64,000 bases of DNA, taken from assembly GCF_000497755.1 (NCBI RefSeq), contig NZ_AYOD01000015.1, positions 1 through 64,000 on the forward strand. Direction: 5' to 3'. Within the stretch, counting starts at the first letter, position 1; each line of letters opens with the position of its first letter. The position numbers and the translations under genes are program-made. Shown one piece after another: positions 41,513-50,844 of this stretch. This stretch comes from Aliihoeflea sp. 2WW (GTDB taxonomy: Bacteria > Pseudomonadota > Alphaproteobacteria > Rhizobiales > Rhizobiaceae). The notes under the pieces were generated by a model that saw nothing but the letters and a program-made list of their open reading frames with translations, had not been told where the DNA came from and made no database searches.

Positions 41513-42442
41513 ATGGCCATTCTTCTGATTGCCGAACACGACAACGCAACCCTCTCGGACCAGACCGCCAAGGCGCTTTCGGCGGCCTCCAAGATCGGCA
41601 GCGAAATCGACGTGCTGGTGGCGGGCAAGGGCGCGCAGGCTGCAGCCGATGCAGCAGGTAAGCTGGCTGGCGTTCGCAAGGTGCTTCTGGCCGAGGCCGA
41701 CGAACTGGCCGAGCGCCTCGCCGAGCCCCTCGCGTCCCTCGTCGTCAAGCTCGCCGACGGCTACGACACGATCATCGCGCCGGCCACCACCATGGCCAAG
41801 AACGTGATGCCGCGCGTCGCCGCGCTCCTCGACGTGATGCAGCTTTCCGACATCGTCGAGGTCGTCTCCGCCGACACGTTCAAGCGCCCGATCTATGCCG
41901 GCAACGCGATCCAGACCGTGCAGTCGACCGACGCCAAGCGCGTGATCACCGTCCGCACCGCCTCGTTCCAGGCGGCCGGCGAAGGCGGCTCGGCTTCGGT
42001 CGAAAGCGTTTCGGCAGCCGACAATCCCGGTCTGTCGACATTCGTCGAGAACCGGATCGCCGCCTCCGATCGTCCCGAACTGACCTCGGCGAAGATCATC
42101 ATCTCGGGCGGGCGCGCATTGGGCTCGAAGGAAAAGTTCGAGGAAGTGATGCTGCCGATCGCCGACAAGCTGGGTGCTGCCGTCGGCGCCAGCCGCGCTG
42201 CCGTCGATGCCGGCTACGCGCCGAACGACTGGCAGGTGGGCCAGACCGGCAAGGTCGTGGCTCCGGAGCTCTACATCGCCGCCGGCATCTCCGGCGCGAT
42301 CCAGCACCTGGCCGGCATGAAGGACTCCAAGGTCATTGTCGCCATCAACAAGGACGAGGAAGCGCCGATCTTCCAGGTCGCCGATTACGGCCTCGTCGGC
42401 GATCTCTTCACGGTGCTGCCGGAGCTCGAAAAGGCGCTCTGA
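41513..42442 (+). CDS. etfA: Electron transfer flavoprotein, alpha subunit
   Basis: A 309-residue FAD-binding partner of EtfB. The C-terminal FAD domain shows [35 protein letters not shown] and [20 protein letters not shown]. Upstream spacing of 24 bases contains AAAAGGA. A strong terminator follows at 42475, so etfBA is one transcript, with the dehydrogenase gene probably transcribed separately. Confidence 0.97.
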   Translation: MAILLIAEHDNATLSDQTAKALSAASKIGSEIDVLVAGKGAQAAADAAGKLAGVRKVLLAEADELAERLAEPLASLVVKLADGYDTIIAPATTMAKNVMPRVAALLDVMQLSDIVEVVSADTFKRPIYAGNAIQTVQSTDAKRVITVRTASFQAAGEGGSASVESVSAADNPGLSTFVENRIAASDRPELTSAKIIISGGRALGSKEKFEEVMLPIADKLGAAVGASRAAVDAGYAPNDWQVGQTGKVVAPELYIAAGISGAIQHLAGMKDSKVIVAINKDEEAPIFQVADYGLVGDLFTVLPELEKAL

Positions 42443-42474
42443 CGCGGACACCGCGAATTGTTGCAAATGAAAGC

Positions 42475-42507
42475 GGGCGGGACTGGACGAACCAGTCCCG
42501 CCCTTTT
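42475..42507 (+). terminator. Intrinsic terminator after etfA
   Basis: Perfect 12-bp stem GGGCGGGACTGG (42475-42486) / CCAGTCCCGCCC (42492-42503) with a 5-base loop, followed by TTTT. Confidence 0.92.
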
Positions 42508-42571
42508 ACTTTGCGCCGCAATATGAAGTGAAGACGCCCACGCGAAGGCGTCTCGACGGGATTACATCACG

Positions 42572-43453
42572 ATGACGGGTACAATCAGGACGATCGGTGT
42601 GGTCGGCGCCGGCCAGATGGGCGGCGGCATCGCGCATGTCGCGGCGATCTCGGGCTACAAGGTCAAGGTCTACGACATTTCGTCCGAGCGGATCGAATCC
42701 GGCATCGCCACGATCAGCGGCAACCTCGCCCGGCAGGTTTCGTCCGGAAAGCTCGAGGAAAAAATCCGCCAGCAGGCGCTGTCGTCGATCGTGCCGGCCC
42801 CGGCGATCGAGGATCTGGCCGACTGCGACCTCGTCATCGAGGCGGCAAGCGAGGACGAGACGATCAAGCGCAAGATCTACGCGCAGCTCTGCCCACTGCT
42901 GAACCCCGAGGCGATCCTCGCCACCAACACTTCGTCGATCTCGATCACCCGCCTCGCCGCCCAGACCGACAGGCCGGAACGCTTCATCGGCATCCACTTC
43001 ATGAACCCCGTCCCTGTGATGAAGCTGGTCGAACTGGTGCGCGGCATCGCCACCGAGGATTCGACCTTCGAGGCCGCGCGCGGCTTCGTTGCCAGCCTCG
43101 ACAAGACGATCACCGTCGCCGAGGATTTCCCCGCCTTCATCGTCAACCGCATCCTGCTTCCGATGATCAACGAGGCGATCTACACGCTTTATGAAGGCGT
43201 CGGCTCGGTCGAGGCGATCGACACGGCCATGAAGCTGGGCGCGAACCACCCGATGGGCCCGCTGCAGCTTGCCGATTTCATCGGTCTCGACACCTGCCTG
43301 TCGATCATGCAGGTGCTGCATGACGGGCTTGCCGATTCCAAGTATCGGCCCTGTCCGCTTCTGGTGAAATATGTCGAAGCCGGTTGGCTCGGCCGCAAGT
43401 CCGGGCGTGGATTCTATGACTACCGCGGCGAGCACCCAGTCCCAACCCGTTGA
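42572..43453 (+). CDS. 3-hydroxybutyryl-CoA / 3-hydroxyacyl-CoA dehydrogenase
   Basis: A 293-residue NAD-dependent enzyme that oxidises 3-hydroxybutyryl-CoA to acetoacetyl-CoA. The Rossmann motif is GVVGAGQMGGG (8-18); the catalytic His lies in HFMNPVPVMKLVE, and the C-terminal domain includes NRILLPMINEA. Its size matches the single-domain Hbd/PaaH type, not the trifunctional FadB. Position after etfBA links it to beta-oxidation or polyhydroxybutyrate turnover. No clear ribosome binding site precedes the ATG. Confidence 0.95.
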   Translation: MTGTIRTIGVVGAGQMGGGIAHVAAISGYKVKVYDISSERIESGIATISGNLARQVSSGKLEEKIRQQALSSIVPAPAIEDLADCDLVIEAASEDETIKRKIYAQLCPLLNPEAILATNTSSISITRLAAQTDRPERFIGIHFMNPVPVMKLVELVRGIATEDSTFEAARGFVASLDKTITVAEDFPAFIVNRILLPMINEAIYTLYEGVGSVEAIDTAMKLGANHPMGPLQLADFIGLDTCLSIMQVLHDGLADSKYRPCPLLVKYVEAGWLGRKSGRGFYDYRGEHPVPTR

Positions 43454-43592
43454 TTGTTGCGCGTTTTCTAAATTATGGCAATTTTGCCACTTTGCCAGAT
43501 TTCGGACGCGATCACGTCACAGTTTACTTCTGGTTGTGCAACTTTCGCGTACCCCTTCCGTTGCTGAACCGTCTCAACTGGAGGGCAATTTC

Positions 43593-44414
43593 ATGAAGCG
43601 CATTCTCATCGGCCTGGCCGCAACATTCGCCGCAAGCTCGGCCATGGCGGCCGACGTCATCTACAACGAACCGGCCCCGATGCCGATGGACGTGGTTTCC
43701 GGCATGAGCTGGGCCGGTTTCTACGCCGGCATCCAAGCAGGGTACGGCTTCGGTTCGACTGGCACTGTCGTGCTCGATCCGTTCACGTTCCCGGGCCTCG
43801 TCGCGGCATTCACGCCCGCCGGCGCGCCGGACGGCTCCAGCTTCAACGCCAATGGCGACTTCGACGACGGTTTCGTCGGCGGCGTCCATATCGGCTATGA
43901 CTGGCAGGCCGGCAACATCGTTTACGGTGCGATCCTCGACATCAGCTACACCGATCTCGGTGACGAGCAGCGCGCCTTCTCGCGTACCCCTGCCGACTAT
44001 GTGATTTCGCGCGATCTCGACTATCTGGCGACCCTGCGTGGCCGTCTGGGCTACGCATTGAACGAGAACTTCCTCGGCTACGTGACCGGTGGTCTGGCCT
44101 ATGGCGACGTCGATTTCAGCTACCGCCAGCCCGGCTCAACTGCGACCTTCACCACTTCGGGCGGCCAGAACAACGATTTCGGCTACACGGTCGGCGGCGG
44201 CGTGGAAGCGCGGCTGACGCAGAACTGGTCGATCGGCCTCGAATATCTCTACACCGATCTGGGCAGCAACGATTTCCAGGCCAATCTCGAAGGCGGCCCC
44301 TTCGGCGGCGCTGGCGGCTTGCCGGAGAGCAATCCGGACGGAACGGTCCTGACCGGTTCGGATCGCGACTTCGACTTCCACACGATCAGCGCCAAGCTGT
44401 CCTACCGCTTCTGA
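43593..44414 (+). CDS. Outer membrane beta-barrel protein, Omp25/31 family
   Basis: A 273-residue porin-like protein. A signal peptide ends at AMA-AD (about residue 20). The rest alternates hydrophobic residues, as in an eight-stranded barrel, with repeated aromatic-Gly motifs such as GFYAGIQAGYGFGS and RLGYALNENFLGYVTGGLAYG. It ends with aromatic Phe (KLSYRF), as the Bam signal requires. Omp25/Omp31 proteins of Rhizobiales are major surface antigens. A GGAGGG ribosome site is present, and a bidirectional terminator follows. Confidence 0.92.
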   Translation: MKRILIGLAATFAASSAMAADVIYNEPAPMPMDVVSGMSWAGFYAGIQAGYGFGSTGTVVLDPFTFPGLVAAFTPAGAPDGSSFNANGDFDDGFVGGVHIGYDWQAGNIVYGAILDISYTDLGDEQRAFSRTPADYVISRDLDYLATLRGRLGYALNENFLGYVTGGLAYGDVDFSYRQPGSTATFTTSGGQNNDFGYTVGGGVEARLTQNWSIGLEYLYTDLGSNDFQANLEGGPFGGAGGLPESNPDGTVLTGSDRDFDFHTISAKLSYRF

Positions 44415-44434
44415 TCGTTCCCGAACGAATGCAG

Positions 44435-44462
44435 AAAGGCCGGCTCTCAGCCGGCCTTTTTC
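44435..44462. terminator. Bidirectional terminator overlapping the diguanylate cyclase stop codon
   Basis: AAAGGCCGGCT (44435-44445) pairs with AGCCGGCCTTT (44449-44459) around loop CTC, then T residues. The stop codon of the convergent diguanylate cyclase gene (44447-44449) lies in the loop and the first pair of the stem. Confidence 0.85.
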
Positions 44463-45217
44463 ATATTCGCATCCGCGCCGGCCTCGACCCGGTTTCGCCC
44501 GAGCCGCTTGGCCTCATAGAGACGCTGGTCGGCGAGCGAGAACAGATCGCGGAACTTGGCACTGCCCGAAAACGCCGTGCAGCCGACGCTGATCGTCAGG
44601 CGATGGTGCGATCCGTCGATGTCGAGCGGTGCGGATGCGACCGCCTGGCGGATTCGCTCGGCGATCCGCACCGCCTGCTCCGGCGCGACGCCGCCGAGCA
44701 GCACCGCGAACTCCTCGCCGCCCATGCGGCCGACGAGATCGCCCTGGCGTACGCAGCTTCTGATCACCGACGCGATGCGGATGAGGGCGAGGTCGCCCTG
44801 GTGATGGCCATAGAGATCGTTGACCTGCTTGAAGTGATCGGCGTCGATGACGAGCAGCGCACCTTGCGCGCCTGCATCGCCCTGGTCGAGATGACGCTCG
44901 ACATTCGCCACCAGCGCCCGGCGGTTGAGGCATTTCGTCAGATGATCGGTCGAGGCGAGCTCGGCGAGCTGGTGGTTGGCGCTCGCGAGTTCCCGCAGCT
45001 TCAGCGTCAGGTAGAAGAACAGCGGCCCGGCGAGGATGATCGGCAGCACGGTCGCGCTGATCAGCCCCTGGCGCAGCGCGAGCGCATCCATGTGCCGGAA
45101 GGCGAGCCAATTGTAGGCGAGCGAGATCGCGAGGCAGCCCAGCGTGCCCAGGATCGTCCAGCGGGCGAGCATTAACGCGCCGCGGCGCGAAATCCTGGGC
45201 GGTGCGGCAGTGGCCAT
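44447..45217 (-). CDS. Membrane-anchored diguanylate cyclase (GGDEF)
   Basis: A 256-residue protein with two N-terminal transmembrane segments (about 19-40 and 52-72) and a GGDEF domain with GGEEF at 166-170. The inhibitory site RxxD (RQGD, 157-160) lies five residues before GGEEF, so product feedback is expected. It makes cyclic di-GMP, which controls attachment and motility. No periplasmic sensor of size is present. A TTG at 45232 is an alternative start. It is divergent from livJ. Confidence 0.92.
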   Translation of the reverse strand: MATAAPPRISRRGALMLARWTILGTLGCLAISLAYNWLAFRHMDALALRQGLISATVLPIILAGPLFFYLTLKLRELASANHQLAELASTDHLTKCLNRRALVANVERHLDQGDAGAQGALLVIDADHFKQVNDLYGHHQGDLALIRIASVIRSCVRQGDLVGRMGGEEFAVLLGGVAPEQAVRIAERIRQAVASAPLDIDGSHHRLTISVGCTAFSGSAKFRDLFSLADQRLYEAKRLGRNRVEAGADANMKKAG

Positions 45218-45472
45218 GGCGGTTCGTGTCAAGCCGGACCTCCTCCAACGTCAACTTTTCGCGGATATTGGCCGCGAGCGATGAACATTCGGTTAGACTT
45301 GGCCCGAACTTTTGCTCCAGCCGGCGCGATTGACGTTAACCGGGTGCGAAAATCCAGATTCTCCAGGCTTTACAAACCGAAACGCAGGTTGGAATATCGC
45401 CGCCAATCCGGGCTCATTCAGATCCGGGCGAACTTAAAACTCAGGAACACTCTCCAAAGGGAGGCATATCAT

Positions 45473-46675
45473 ATGTCCAATTTCCGCAAGATCTTCGCCG
45501 CTTCGGTGGCTGGCGCCGCGCTTCTTGCCGCTGGTGCCGCTTCCGCGCAGGAAGAGATCAATGTCGGCATCATTCTCGGCTTCACCGGCCCGCTCGAAAG
45601 CATCACGCCGGGCATGGCCGCCAGCGCCGAGCTCGCCTTCAATGAAGTCAACGAGAGCGGCCTTCTGCTCGACGGTGCGACGCTGAAGCCGGTCCGCGCG
45701 GACTCGACCTGCATCGACAACGCCGCCGCGACGGCCGCCGCCGAACGCCTCGTCACCACCGACAACGTCGCCGCCATCATGGGCGCCGACTGCTCGGGCG
45801 TGACGATCGGCATCGCCAACGGCGTCGCCGTGCCGAACGGCCTCGTCATGGTCTCGCCCTCGGCCACCTCCCCGGCGCTCTCGACGATCGAGGACAACGA
45901 CTACTTCTTCCGCACCGCGCCTTCCGATGCGCGCCAGGGCGAAGTGCTGACGGAAGTCCTGACCTCGCAGGACATCACCTCGGTCGCCGTTTCCTACACC
46001 AACAACGACTACGGCAAGGGTTTCTCCGACGCCTTCGTCGCCGCCTTCGAGGCGGCCGGCGGCTCGGTCACGATCGCGGCCCCGCATGATGACGGCAAGG
46101 GCGACTACTCGGCCGAAGTCGGCGCACTCGCCGCAGCCGGCGGCGACGTTCTCGTCGTCCTCGGCTATGTCGACCAGGGCGGCGTCGGCATCATCCGCTC
46201 GGCGGTCGACACCGGCGCGTTCGATCGCTTCGCGCTCGGCGACGGCATGTACGGCCAGAGCCTGATCGACGCCATCGGCGACGACCTCGAAGGCACGATC
46301 GGCGTCCTGCCGGGCGCCGAAGGCGAAGGCTCGGAGATGTTCGCGACCATCGCGAGCGAAGCCGACATCGACCCGACCAGCTCCTACACCGGTGAAAGCT
46401 ACGATGCCGGCGCGCTGATCGCACTCGCCATCCAGAAGGCCGGCTCCGCCGACCGCACCGCCATCCGCGACGCGCTTCTCGAAGTCGCCAACGGCCCCGG
46501 CGAGCCGATCCTGCCGGGTGAACTGGCCAAGGGCCTGCAGATCCTCAAGGATGGCGGCGATGTCGACTATGTGGGCGTCACCAATGTCGAGCTGATCGGC
46601 CCCGGCGAAGCCGCTGGCACCTACCGCGAATACGTCGTCGAAGGCGGCGAGTTCAAGACGGTCGGCTATCGCTGA
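45473..46675 (+). CDS. Branched-chain amino-acid ABC transporter, substrate-binding protein
   Basis: A 400-residue periplasmic protein of the Peripla_BP_6 (LivJ/LivK) type. The signal peptide ends near ASA-QE (residue 25). The two-lobe fold starts with EEINVGIILGFTGPLES. Three Cys occur only in the mature part. The ligand is probably branched-chain or related amino acids, but this family also binds urea, amides and aromatic acids. AAAGGGAGG is a strong ribosome site. A terminator follows, so high expression apart from the ABC genes is likely. Confidence 0.92.
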   Translation: MSNFRKIFAASVAGAALLAAGAASAQEEINVGIILGFTGPLESITPGMAASAELAFNEVNESGLLLDGATLKPVRADSTCIDNAAATAAAERLVTTDNVAAIMGADCSGVTIGIANGVAVPNGLVMVSPSATSPALSTIEDNDYFFRTAPSDARQGEVLTEVLTSQDITSVAVSYTNNDYGKGFSDAFVAAFEAAGGSVTIAAPHDDGKGDYSAEVGALAAAGGDVLVVLGYVDQGGVGIIRSAVDTGAFDRFALGDGMYGQSLIDAIGDDLEGTIGVLPGAEGEGSEMFATIASEADIDPTSSYTGESYDAGALIALAIQKAGSADRTAIRDALLEVANGPGEPILPGELAKGLQILKDGGDVDYVGVTNVELIGPGEAAGTYREYVVEGGEFKTVGYR

Positions 46676-46698
46676 TCTGACGGCGGTCGTGTAAGATT

Positions 46699-46732
46699 AT
46701 GGCCCGGCGACGACCTCGCCGGGCCATTTTCG
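46699..46732 (+). terminator. Intrinsic terminator after livJ-like gene
   Basis: Perfect 12-bp stem ATGGCCCGGCGA (46699-46710) / TCGCCGGGCCAT (46716-46727), then TTTT. It ends or attenuates transcription between the binding-protein gene and livG. Confidence 0.88.
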
Positions 46733-46973
46733 TTCAAAATGGTCGCACCCACGGGTGTGTTTGGGTCGCGCACTCGACTTTTACGTTTGCACTCGCTATT
46801 GGCGCTCCCACGAATTGCGGGGCGTCAGGCCGTAGCCCTGCAGATCCGACGAGGAGAGGCGTCAGGAACCGAGGCGACAGCCGGAGCGCATGCGCGCTGC
46901 AAGGCTCGCCCCGCGGATGCGAGCCCCTCTCACGACGGCACAATCAAGAAAAACCTCGGCCGAGGGGAATTGC

Positions 46974-47771
46974 ATGATCAAGGTAGACGATCTGCATATG
47001 CACTTTGGAGGCATCAAGGCGGTCGATGGCGCAAGCATCGAAATCGCCAAGGGCTCCATCACGGGCCTGATCGGCCCGAATGGCGCCGGCAAGACGACGC
47101 TCTTCAACGTGATCGCAGGCCATTACAAACCCACCTCCGGAAAGGTCTGGCTCGACGGCCAGGACATCACCGGAATGCCGCCGCACGAGCTCTTCCACAT
47201 GGGGCTCCTGCGCACCTTCCAGATCGCCCACGAATTCTCGACGCTGACGGTGCGCGAAAACCTGATGATGGTGCCGCCCGCGCAGCCCGGCGAGACGTTG
47301 GTCGACGTGTGGCTGCGCCCCTCCAAGGTGCGCGAGCGCGAGGCCGAGGTGCGCAGGCGCGCCGACGAGGTGATCGAGTTTCTCGAGATCAGCCACGTCG
47401 CCGACGAACTGGCCGGAAACCTCTCCGGCGGCCAGAAGAAGCTCCTGGAGCTCGGCCGCACCATGATGGTCGACGCCAAGATCGTCTTCCTCGACGAGGT
47501 CGGCGCCGGCGTCAACCGCACGCTCCTGAACACGCTGGGCGACGCCATCGTGCGGCTCAACAAGGAACGCGGATACACGTTCTGCATGATCGAGCACGAC
47601 ATGGACTTCATCGGCCGCCTTTGCGACCCGGTGATCGTCATGGCCGAGGGCCGCGTGCTGGTCGAAGGCAAGGTCGGCGAGGTCAAGGCCAACGAGCAGG
47701 TCATCGAGGCCTATCTCGGCACCGGCCTCAAGCAGCGGCCGCCCAAGGCAAAGCAGGGAGGTGCCGCATGA
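46974..47771 (+). CDS. livG: Branched-chain amino-acid ABC transporter ATPase LivG
   Basis: A 265-residue ATPase with Walker [10 protein letters not shown], signature NLSGGQKK and the LivG-type C-terminus. Its ATG at 46974 has GAGGGGA at 6-12 bases. The downstream livF starts inside its stop codon (ATGA overlap). It lies 242 bases after the terminator of the binding-protein gene; the leader between them contains a GGCTCGC/GCGAGCC hairpin. Together with livF, livH and livM it forms the importer. Confidence 0.93.
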   Translation: MIKVDDLHMHFGGIKAVDGASIEIAKGSITGLIGPNGAGKTTLFNVIAGHYKPTSGKVWLDGQDITGMPPHELFHMGLLRTFQIAHEFSTLTVRENLMMVPPAQPGETLVDVWLRPSKVREREAEVRRRADEVIEFLEISHVADELAGNLSGGQKKLLELGRTMMVDAKIVFLDEVGAGVNRTLLNTLGDAIVRLNKERGYTFCMIEHDMDFIGRLCDPVIVMAEGRVLVEGKVGEVKANEQVIEAYLGTGLKQRPPKAKQGGAA

Positions 47772-48472
47772 GCTTCCTCATCGGCGAGAACATGACCGGC
47801 GGCTATGGCGGCGCGGACATTCTCCACTCCTGCACCATCGCCGTCGACAAGGGCGAAATCGCCGTCATCGTCGGCCCCAACGGCGCCGGCAAGTCGACCG
47901 CGATGAAGGCGATGTTCGGCATGCTGGGACTGCGCGAGGGCCAGGTGCGCCTCGGCGAAAAGGACATCACCAAGCTTTCGCCTCAGGACCGCGTCGTGGC
48001 CGGCATGGGCTTCGTGCCGCAGACCTCGAACGTCTTCGTCACGATGACCGTCCAGGAAAACCTGGAAATGGGCGCCTACATCCGCAAGGACGACTTTTCC
48101 GACACGATGGCGCAGGTCTTCGACCTGTTCCCGATCCTGAAGGAAAAGCGCAGGCAGCCGGCCGGTGAACTGTCGGGCGGCCAGCGCCAGCAGGTGGCCG
48201 TCGGTCGCGCACTGATGACGCAGCCCTCCGTGCTGATGCTCGACGAGCCGACGGCCGGCGTTTCGCCGATCGTCATGGACGAACTCTTCGACCGCATTCT
48301 CGACGTTGCCGCCACCGGCATCGCCGTGATGATGGTCGAGCAGAATGCGCGCCAGGCGCTCGCCATCGCCGATCGCGGCTATGTGCTCGTCCAGGGCCGA
48401 AACCGCTTCACCGACACCGGCGAAGCCCTTCTCGCCAATCCCGAGGTTCGCGCCTCGTTCCTGGGAGGTTGA
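47768..48472 (+). CDS. livF: Branched-chain amino-acid ABC transporter ATPase LivF
   Basis: A 234-residue ATPase with Walker A GPNGAGKST, signature ELSGGQRQQ and Walker [14 protein letters not shown]. It is shorter than LivG, as expected. The start overlaps livG by 4 bases and its stop is 2 bases before the livH ATG, which indicates tight coupling of the importer genes. Confidence 0.93.
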   Translation: MSFLIGENMTGGYGGADILHSCTIAVDKGEIAVIVGPNGAGKSTAMKAMFGMLGLREGQVRLGEKDITKLSPQDRVVAGMGFVPQTSNVFVTMTVQENLEMGAYIRKDDFSDTMAQVFDLFPILKEKRRQPAGELSGGQRQQVAVGRALMTQPSVLMLDEPTAGVSPIVMDELFDRILDVAATGIAVMMVEQNARQALAIADRGYVLVQGRNRFTDTGEALLANPEVRASFLGG

Positions 48473-48474
48473 CG

Positions 48475-49476
48475 ATGGACTTTCTCAACGCCCTCGTCAT
48501 GTTCGCCAACTTCGTGTTCCTGCCGGGCCTCGCCTATGGCGCGCAGCTCGCGCTCGGCGCGCTCGGCATCACGCTGGTCTTCGGCATTCTGCGCTTCTCC
48601 AACTTCGCCCATGGCGACCTGATGGCGTTCGGCACCATGATCACCATTCTGGTGACCTGGTGGCTGATCTCGATGGGGGTCACGCTCGGGCCGCTGCCGA
48701 CGGCGCTCCTCGCATTGCCGATCGGCATCGTCGGCGCCGTCATCATGGCGCTGATCATCGACCGGACGGTCTTCCGCTTCTACCGCCAGCAGCGATCCGC
48801 ATCGATCGTGCTGGTCATGGCGTCGGTCGGCGTCATGTTCATCCTCAACGGCATCGTGCGCCTCATCATCGGGCCGAACGAGCAGCGCTTCGCCGATGGC
48901 GAGCGCTTCCTGATCACCGTCCGCGAGTTCCGCGAGTGGACGGGGCTCGCCGAAGGGCTGGCGATCCGCCTTCCGGTCGCGATCACCGTCATCGTGGCGG
49001 TCGTCGTGGTCGTCGCGTTGTTCTGGTTCCTCACCTATTCGCGTACCGGCAAGGCCATGCGCGCCTATTCGGACAATGAGGATCTGGCGCTGCTCTCGGG
49101 TATCGACCCCGACAAGGTGGTTCGCGTTACCTGGGTGATCGCGGCGGCGCTGGCGACGATCGCCGGCGTGCTCTACGGCCTCGACAAGAGCTTCCGTCCC
49201 TTCACCTATTTCCAGCTCCTGCTGCCGATGTTCGCGGCCGCCATCGTCGGCGGCATCGGGCAACCGATCGGCGCCATCGCCGGCGGGTTCGTCGTCGCCT
49301 TCTCGGAGGTGACGCTGACCTATGCCTACAAGCGGGTGCTCGAATATATGGGCTTTGCGCCCGACGGGCTCGTCCAGCTTCTGTCGACCGAATACAAGTT
49401 CGCGATTTCCTTCGTGATCCTCGTCATCGTCCTGTTGATTAGACCGACGGGCATTTTCCGGGGGAGAGTGCTGTGA
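48475..49476 (+). CDS. livH: Branched-chain amino-acid ABC transporter permease LivH
   Basis: A 333-residue inner-membrane permease of the BPD_transp_2 class with about eight hydrophobic segments. It includes LALGALGITLVFGILRFSNFAHGDLMAFG and the cytoplasmic loop TYSRTGKAMRAYSDNEDLALLSGID that contacts the ATPases. The ATG at 48475 has GGGAGG upstream. Its TGA overlaps the GTG start of livM. Confidence 0.93.
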   Translation: MDFLNALVMFANFVFLPGLAYGAQLALGALGITLVFGILRFSNFAHGDLMAFGTMITILVTWWLISMGVTLGPLPTALLALPIGIVGAVIMALIIDRTVFRFYRQQRSASIVLVMASVGVMFILNGIVRLIIGPNEQRFADGERFLITVREFREWTGLAEGLAIRLPVAITVIVAVVVVVALFWFLTYSRTGKAMRAYSDNEDLALLSGIDPDKVVRVTWVIAAALATIAGVLYGLDKSFRPFTYFQLLLPMFAAAIVGGIGQPIGAIAGGFVVAFSEVTLTYAYKRVLEYMGFAPDGLVQLLSTEYKFAISFVILVIVLLIRPTGIFRGRVL

Positions 49477-50792
49477 GCAATCGAAACCGCATCATCGTCC
49501 TTTATTCGATCATGGCGGGCCTGTTGCTGCTCGTCGGCTTCGGGCAGAGCTGGACGCTCAGCCTCACGATCCTCAATCTGTGCCTCATCTCGGCGATCAT
49601 GGCGCTGGGCGTGAACATCCAGTGGGGCTATGCCGGCCTCTTCAACGTCGGCATCATGGGCTTCGCGGCGCTGGGCGGCCTCGCCGGCATCGTCGTTTCC
49701 ATGCCGCCCGTTCCCGGCGCATGGGAGGCGGGCGGGACGGGCATCGGCCTCACGATCGTCGCGCTGGTCGGCACGGTCGGCCTGATCGTCCTTGCCCGCA
49801 AGAACATCCACGGCAAAAAGGGCAATTTCGTCGCGATCCTGATCGCGGTGGCGGGCTATTTCGTCATCCGTCATTTCTTCGATCCGGCCGTCGCCGCGAT
49901 CGAGGGCTATGATGCGGCCCGCACCGGCTATCTGGGCGGCCTCGGCCTGCCGATCATCTTCTCCTGGCTCGTCGGCGGCGTCTTCGCCGCGGGCGCGGCC
50001 TGGATGGTGGGCAAGATCGCGCTCGGCCTTCGCGCCGACTACCTCGCGATCGCCACGCTCGGCATTTCGGAGATCATCATCGCCGTCCTGCGCAACGAGG
50101 AATGGCTGACCCGCGGCGTCAAGAACGTTTCGGGTCTGCCGCGCCCCGTCGCCTACGAGGTGCAGTTGCAGCAGGCGCCGTGGTTCCTCGACCTCGCAAC
50201 GACGTTGAACCTGAACCCGGTCTTCGCCTCGGCGCTCTATGTGCGGCTCTCCTACGCGATCCTGTTCGCCATCGTGCTGATCATCATCATGTTCCTCGCC
50301 GAGCGGGCGCTGAATTCGCCCTGGGGCCGCATGATGCGTGCGATCCGCGACAATCGCGACGCAGCCGAAGCGATGGGCAAGGACGTGACCCGGCGCCATT
50401 TGCAGGTCTTCATCCTCGGCTCGGCGGTGGTCGGCATCGCCGGCGCCATGCTGACGACGCTCGACGGCCAGTTCACGCCCGGCCAATACCAGCCGCTGCG
50501 CTTCACCTTCCTGATCTGGGTGATGGTGATCGTCGGCGGCTCCGGCAACAATTGGGGCGCGGTGCTGGGCGGCTTCCTGATCTGGTTCGTCTGGGTCGAG
50601 GCCGAACCGGTCGGCGGCTGGGTCATGTCGGTCCTGACCTCGGGCATGGACCCGTCGAACCCGGTTCGGGCGCAACTCGTCGACGCCGCACCCTATATGC
50701 GGCCGCTGATGATGGGCCTGATCCTGCTCCTGTGCCTGCGCTTCAGCCCGCGCGGGCTGATCCCCGAGCGCATATCCCGGGCAAGGCACTGA
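49473..50792 (+). CDS. livM: Branched-chain amino-acid ABC transporter permease LivM
   Basis: A 439-residue permease that pairs with LivH. It has about ten hydrophobic segments; LNLCLISAIMALGVNIQWGYAGLFNVG and the coupling loop SPWGRMMRAIRDNRDAAEAMG are typical. The start is GTG with GGGGAGAG upstream. An insertion of about 70 residues (near residues 75-150) makes it longer than the usual core LivM. A terminator follows at 50798, so it ends the operon. Confidence 0.92.
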   Translation: MSNRNRIIVLYSIMAGLLLLVGFGQSWTLSLTILNLCLISAIMALGVNIQWGYAGLFNVGIMGFAALGGLAGIVVSMPPVPGAWEAGGTGIGLTIVALVGTVGLIVLARKNIHGKKGNFVAILIAVAGYFVIRHFFDPAVAAIEGYDAARTGYLGGLGLPIIFSWLVGGVFAAGAAWMVGKIALGLRADYLAIATLGISEIIIAVLRNEEWLTRGVKNVSGLPRPVAYEVQLQQAPWFLDLATTLNLNPVFASALYVRLSYAILFAIVLIIIMFLAERALNSPWGRMMRAIRDNRDAAEAMGKDVTRRHLQVFILGSAVVGIAGAMLTTLDGQFTPGQYQPLRFTFLIWVMVIVGGSGNNWGAVLGGFLIWFVWVEAEPVGGWVMSVLTSGMDPSNPVRAQLVDAAPYMRPLMMGLILLLCLRFSPRGLIPERISRARH

Positions 50793-50797
50793 AACTG

Positions 50798-50825
50798 AAA
50801 AAGGGCGCTGCGAGGCGCCCTTTTC
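50798..50825 (+). terminator. Intrinsic terminator after livM
   Basis: AAAAAGGGCGC (50798-50808) pairs with GCGCCCTTTT (50815-50824) around a six-base loop. Confidence 0.88.
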
Positions 50826-50844
50826 TATTTCCAGGCGCCGAATG

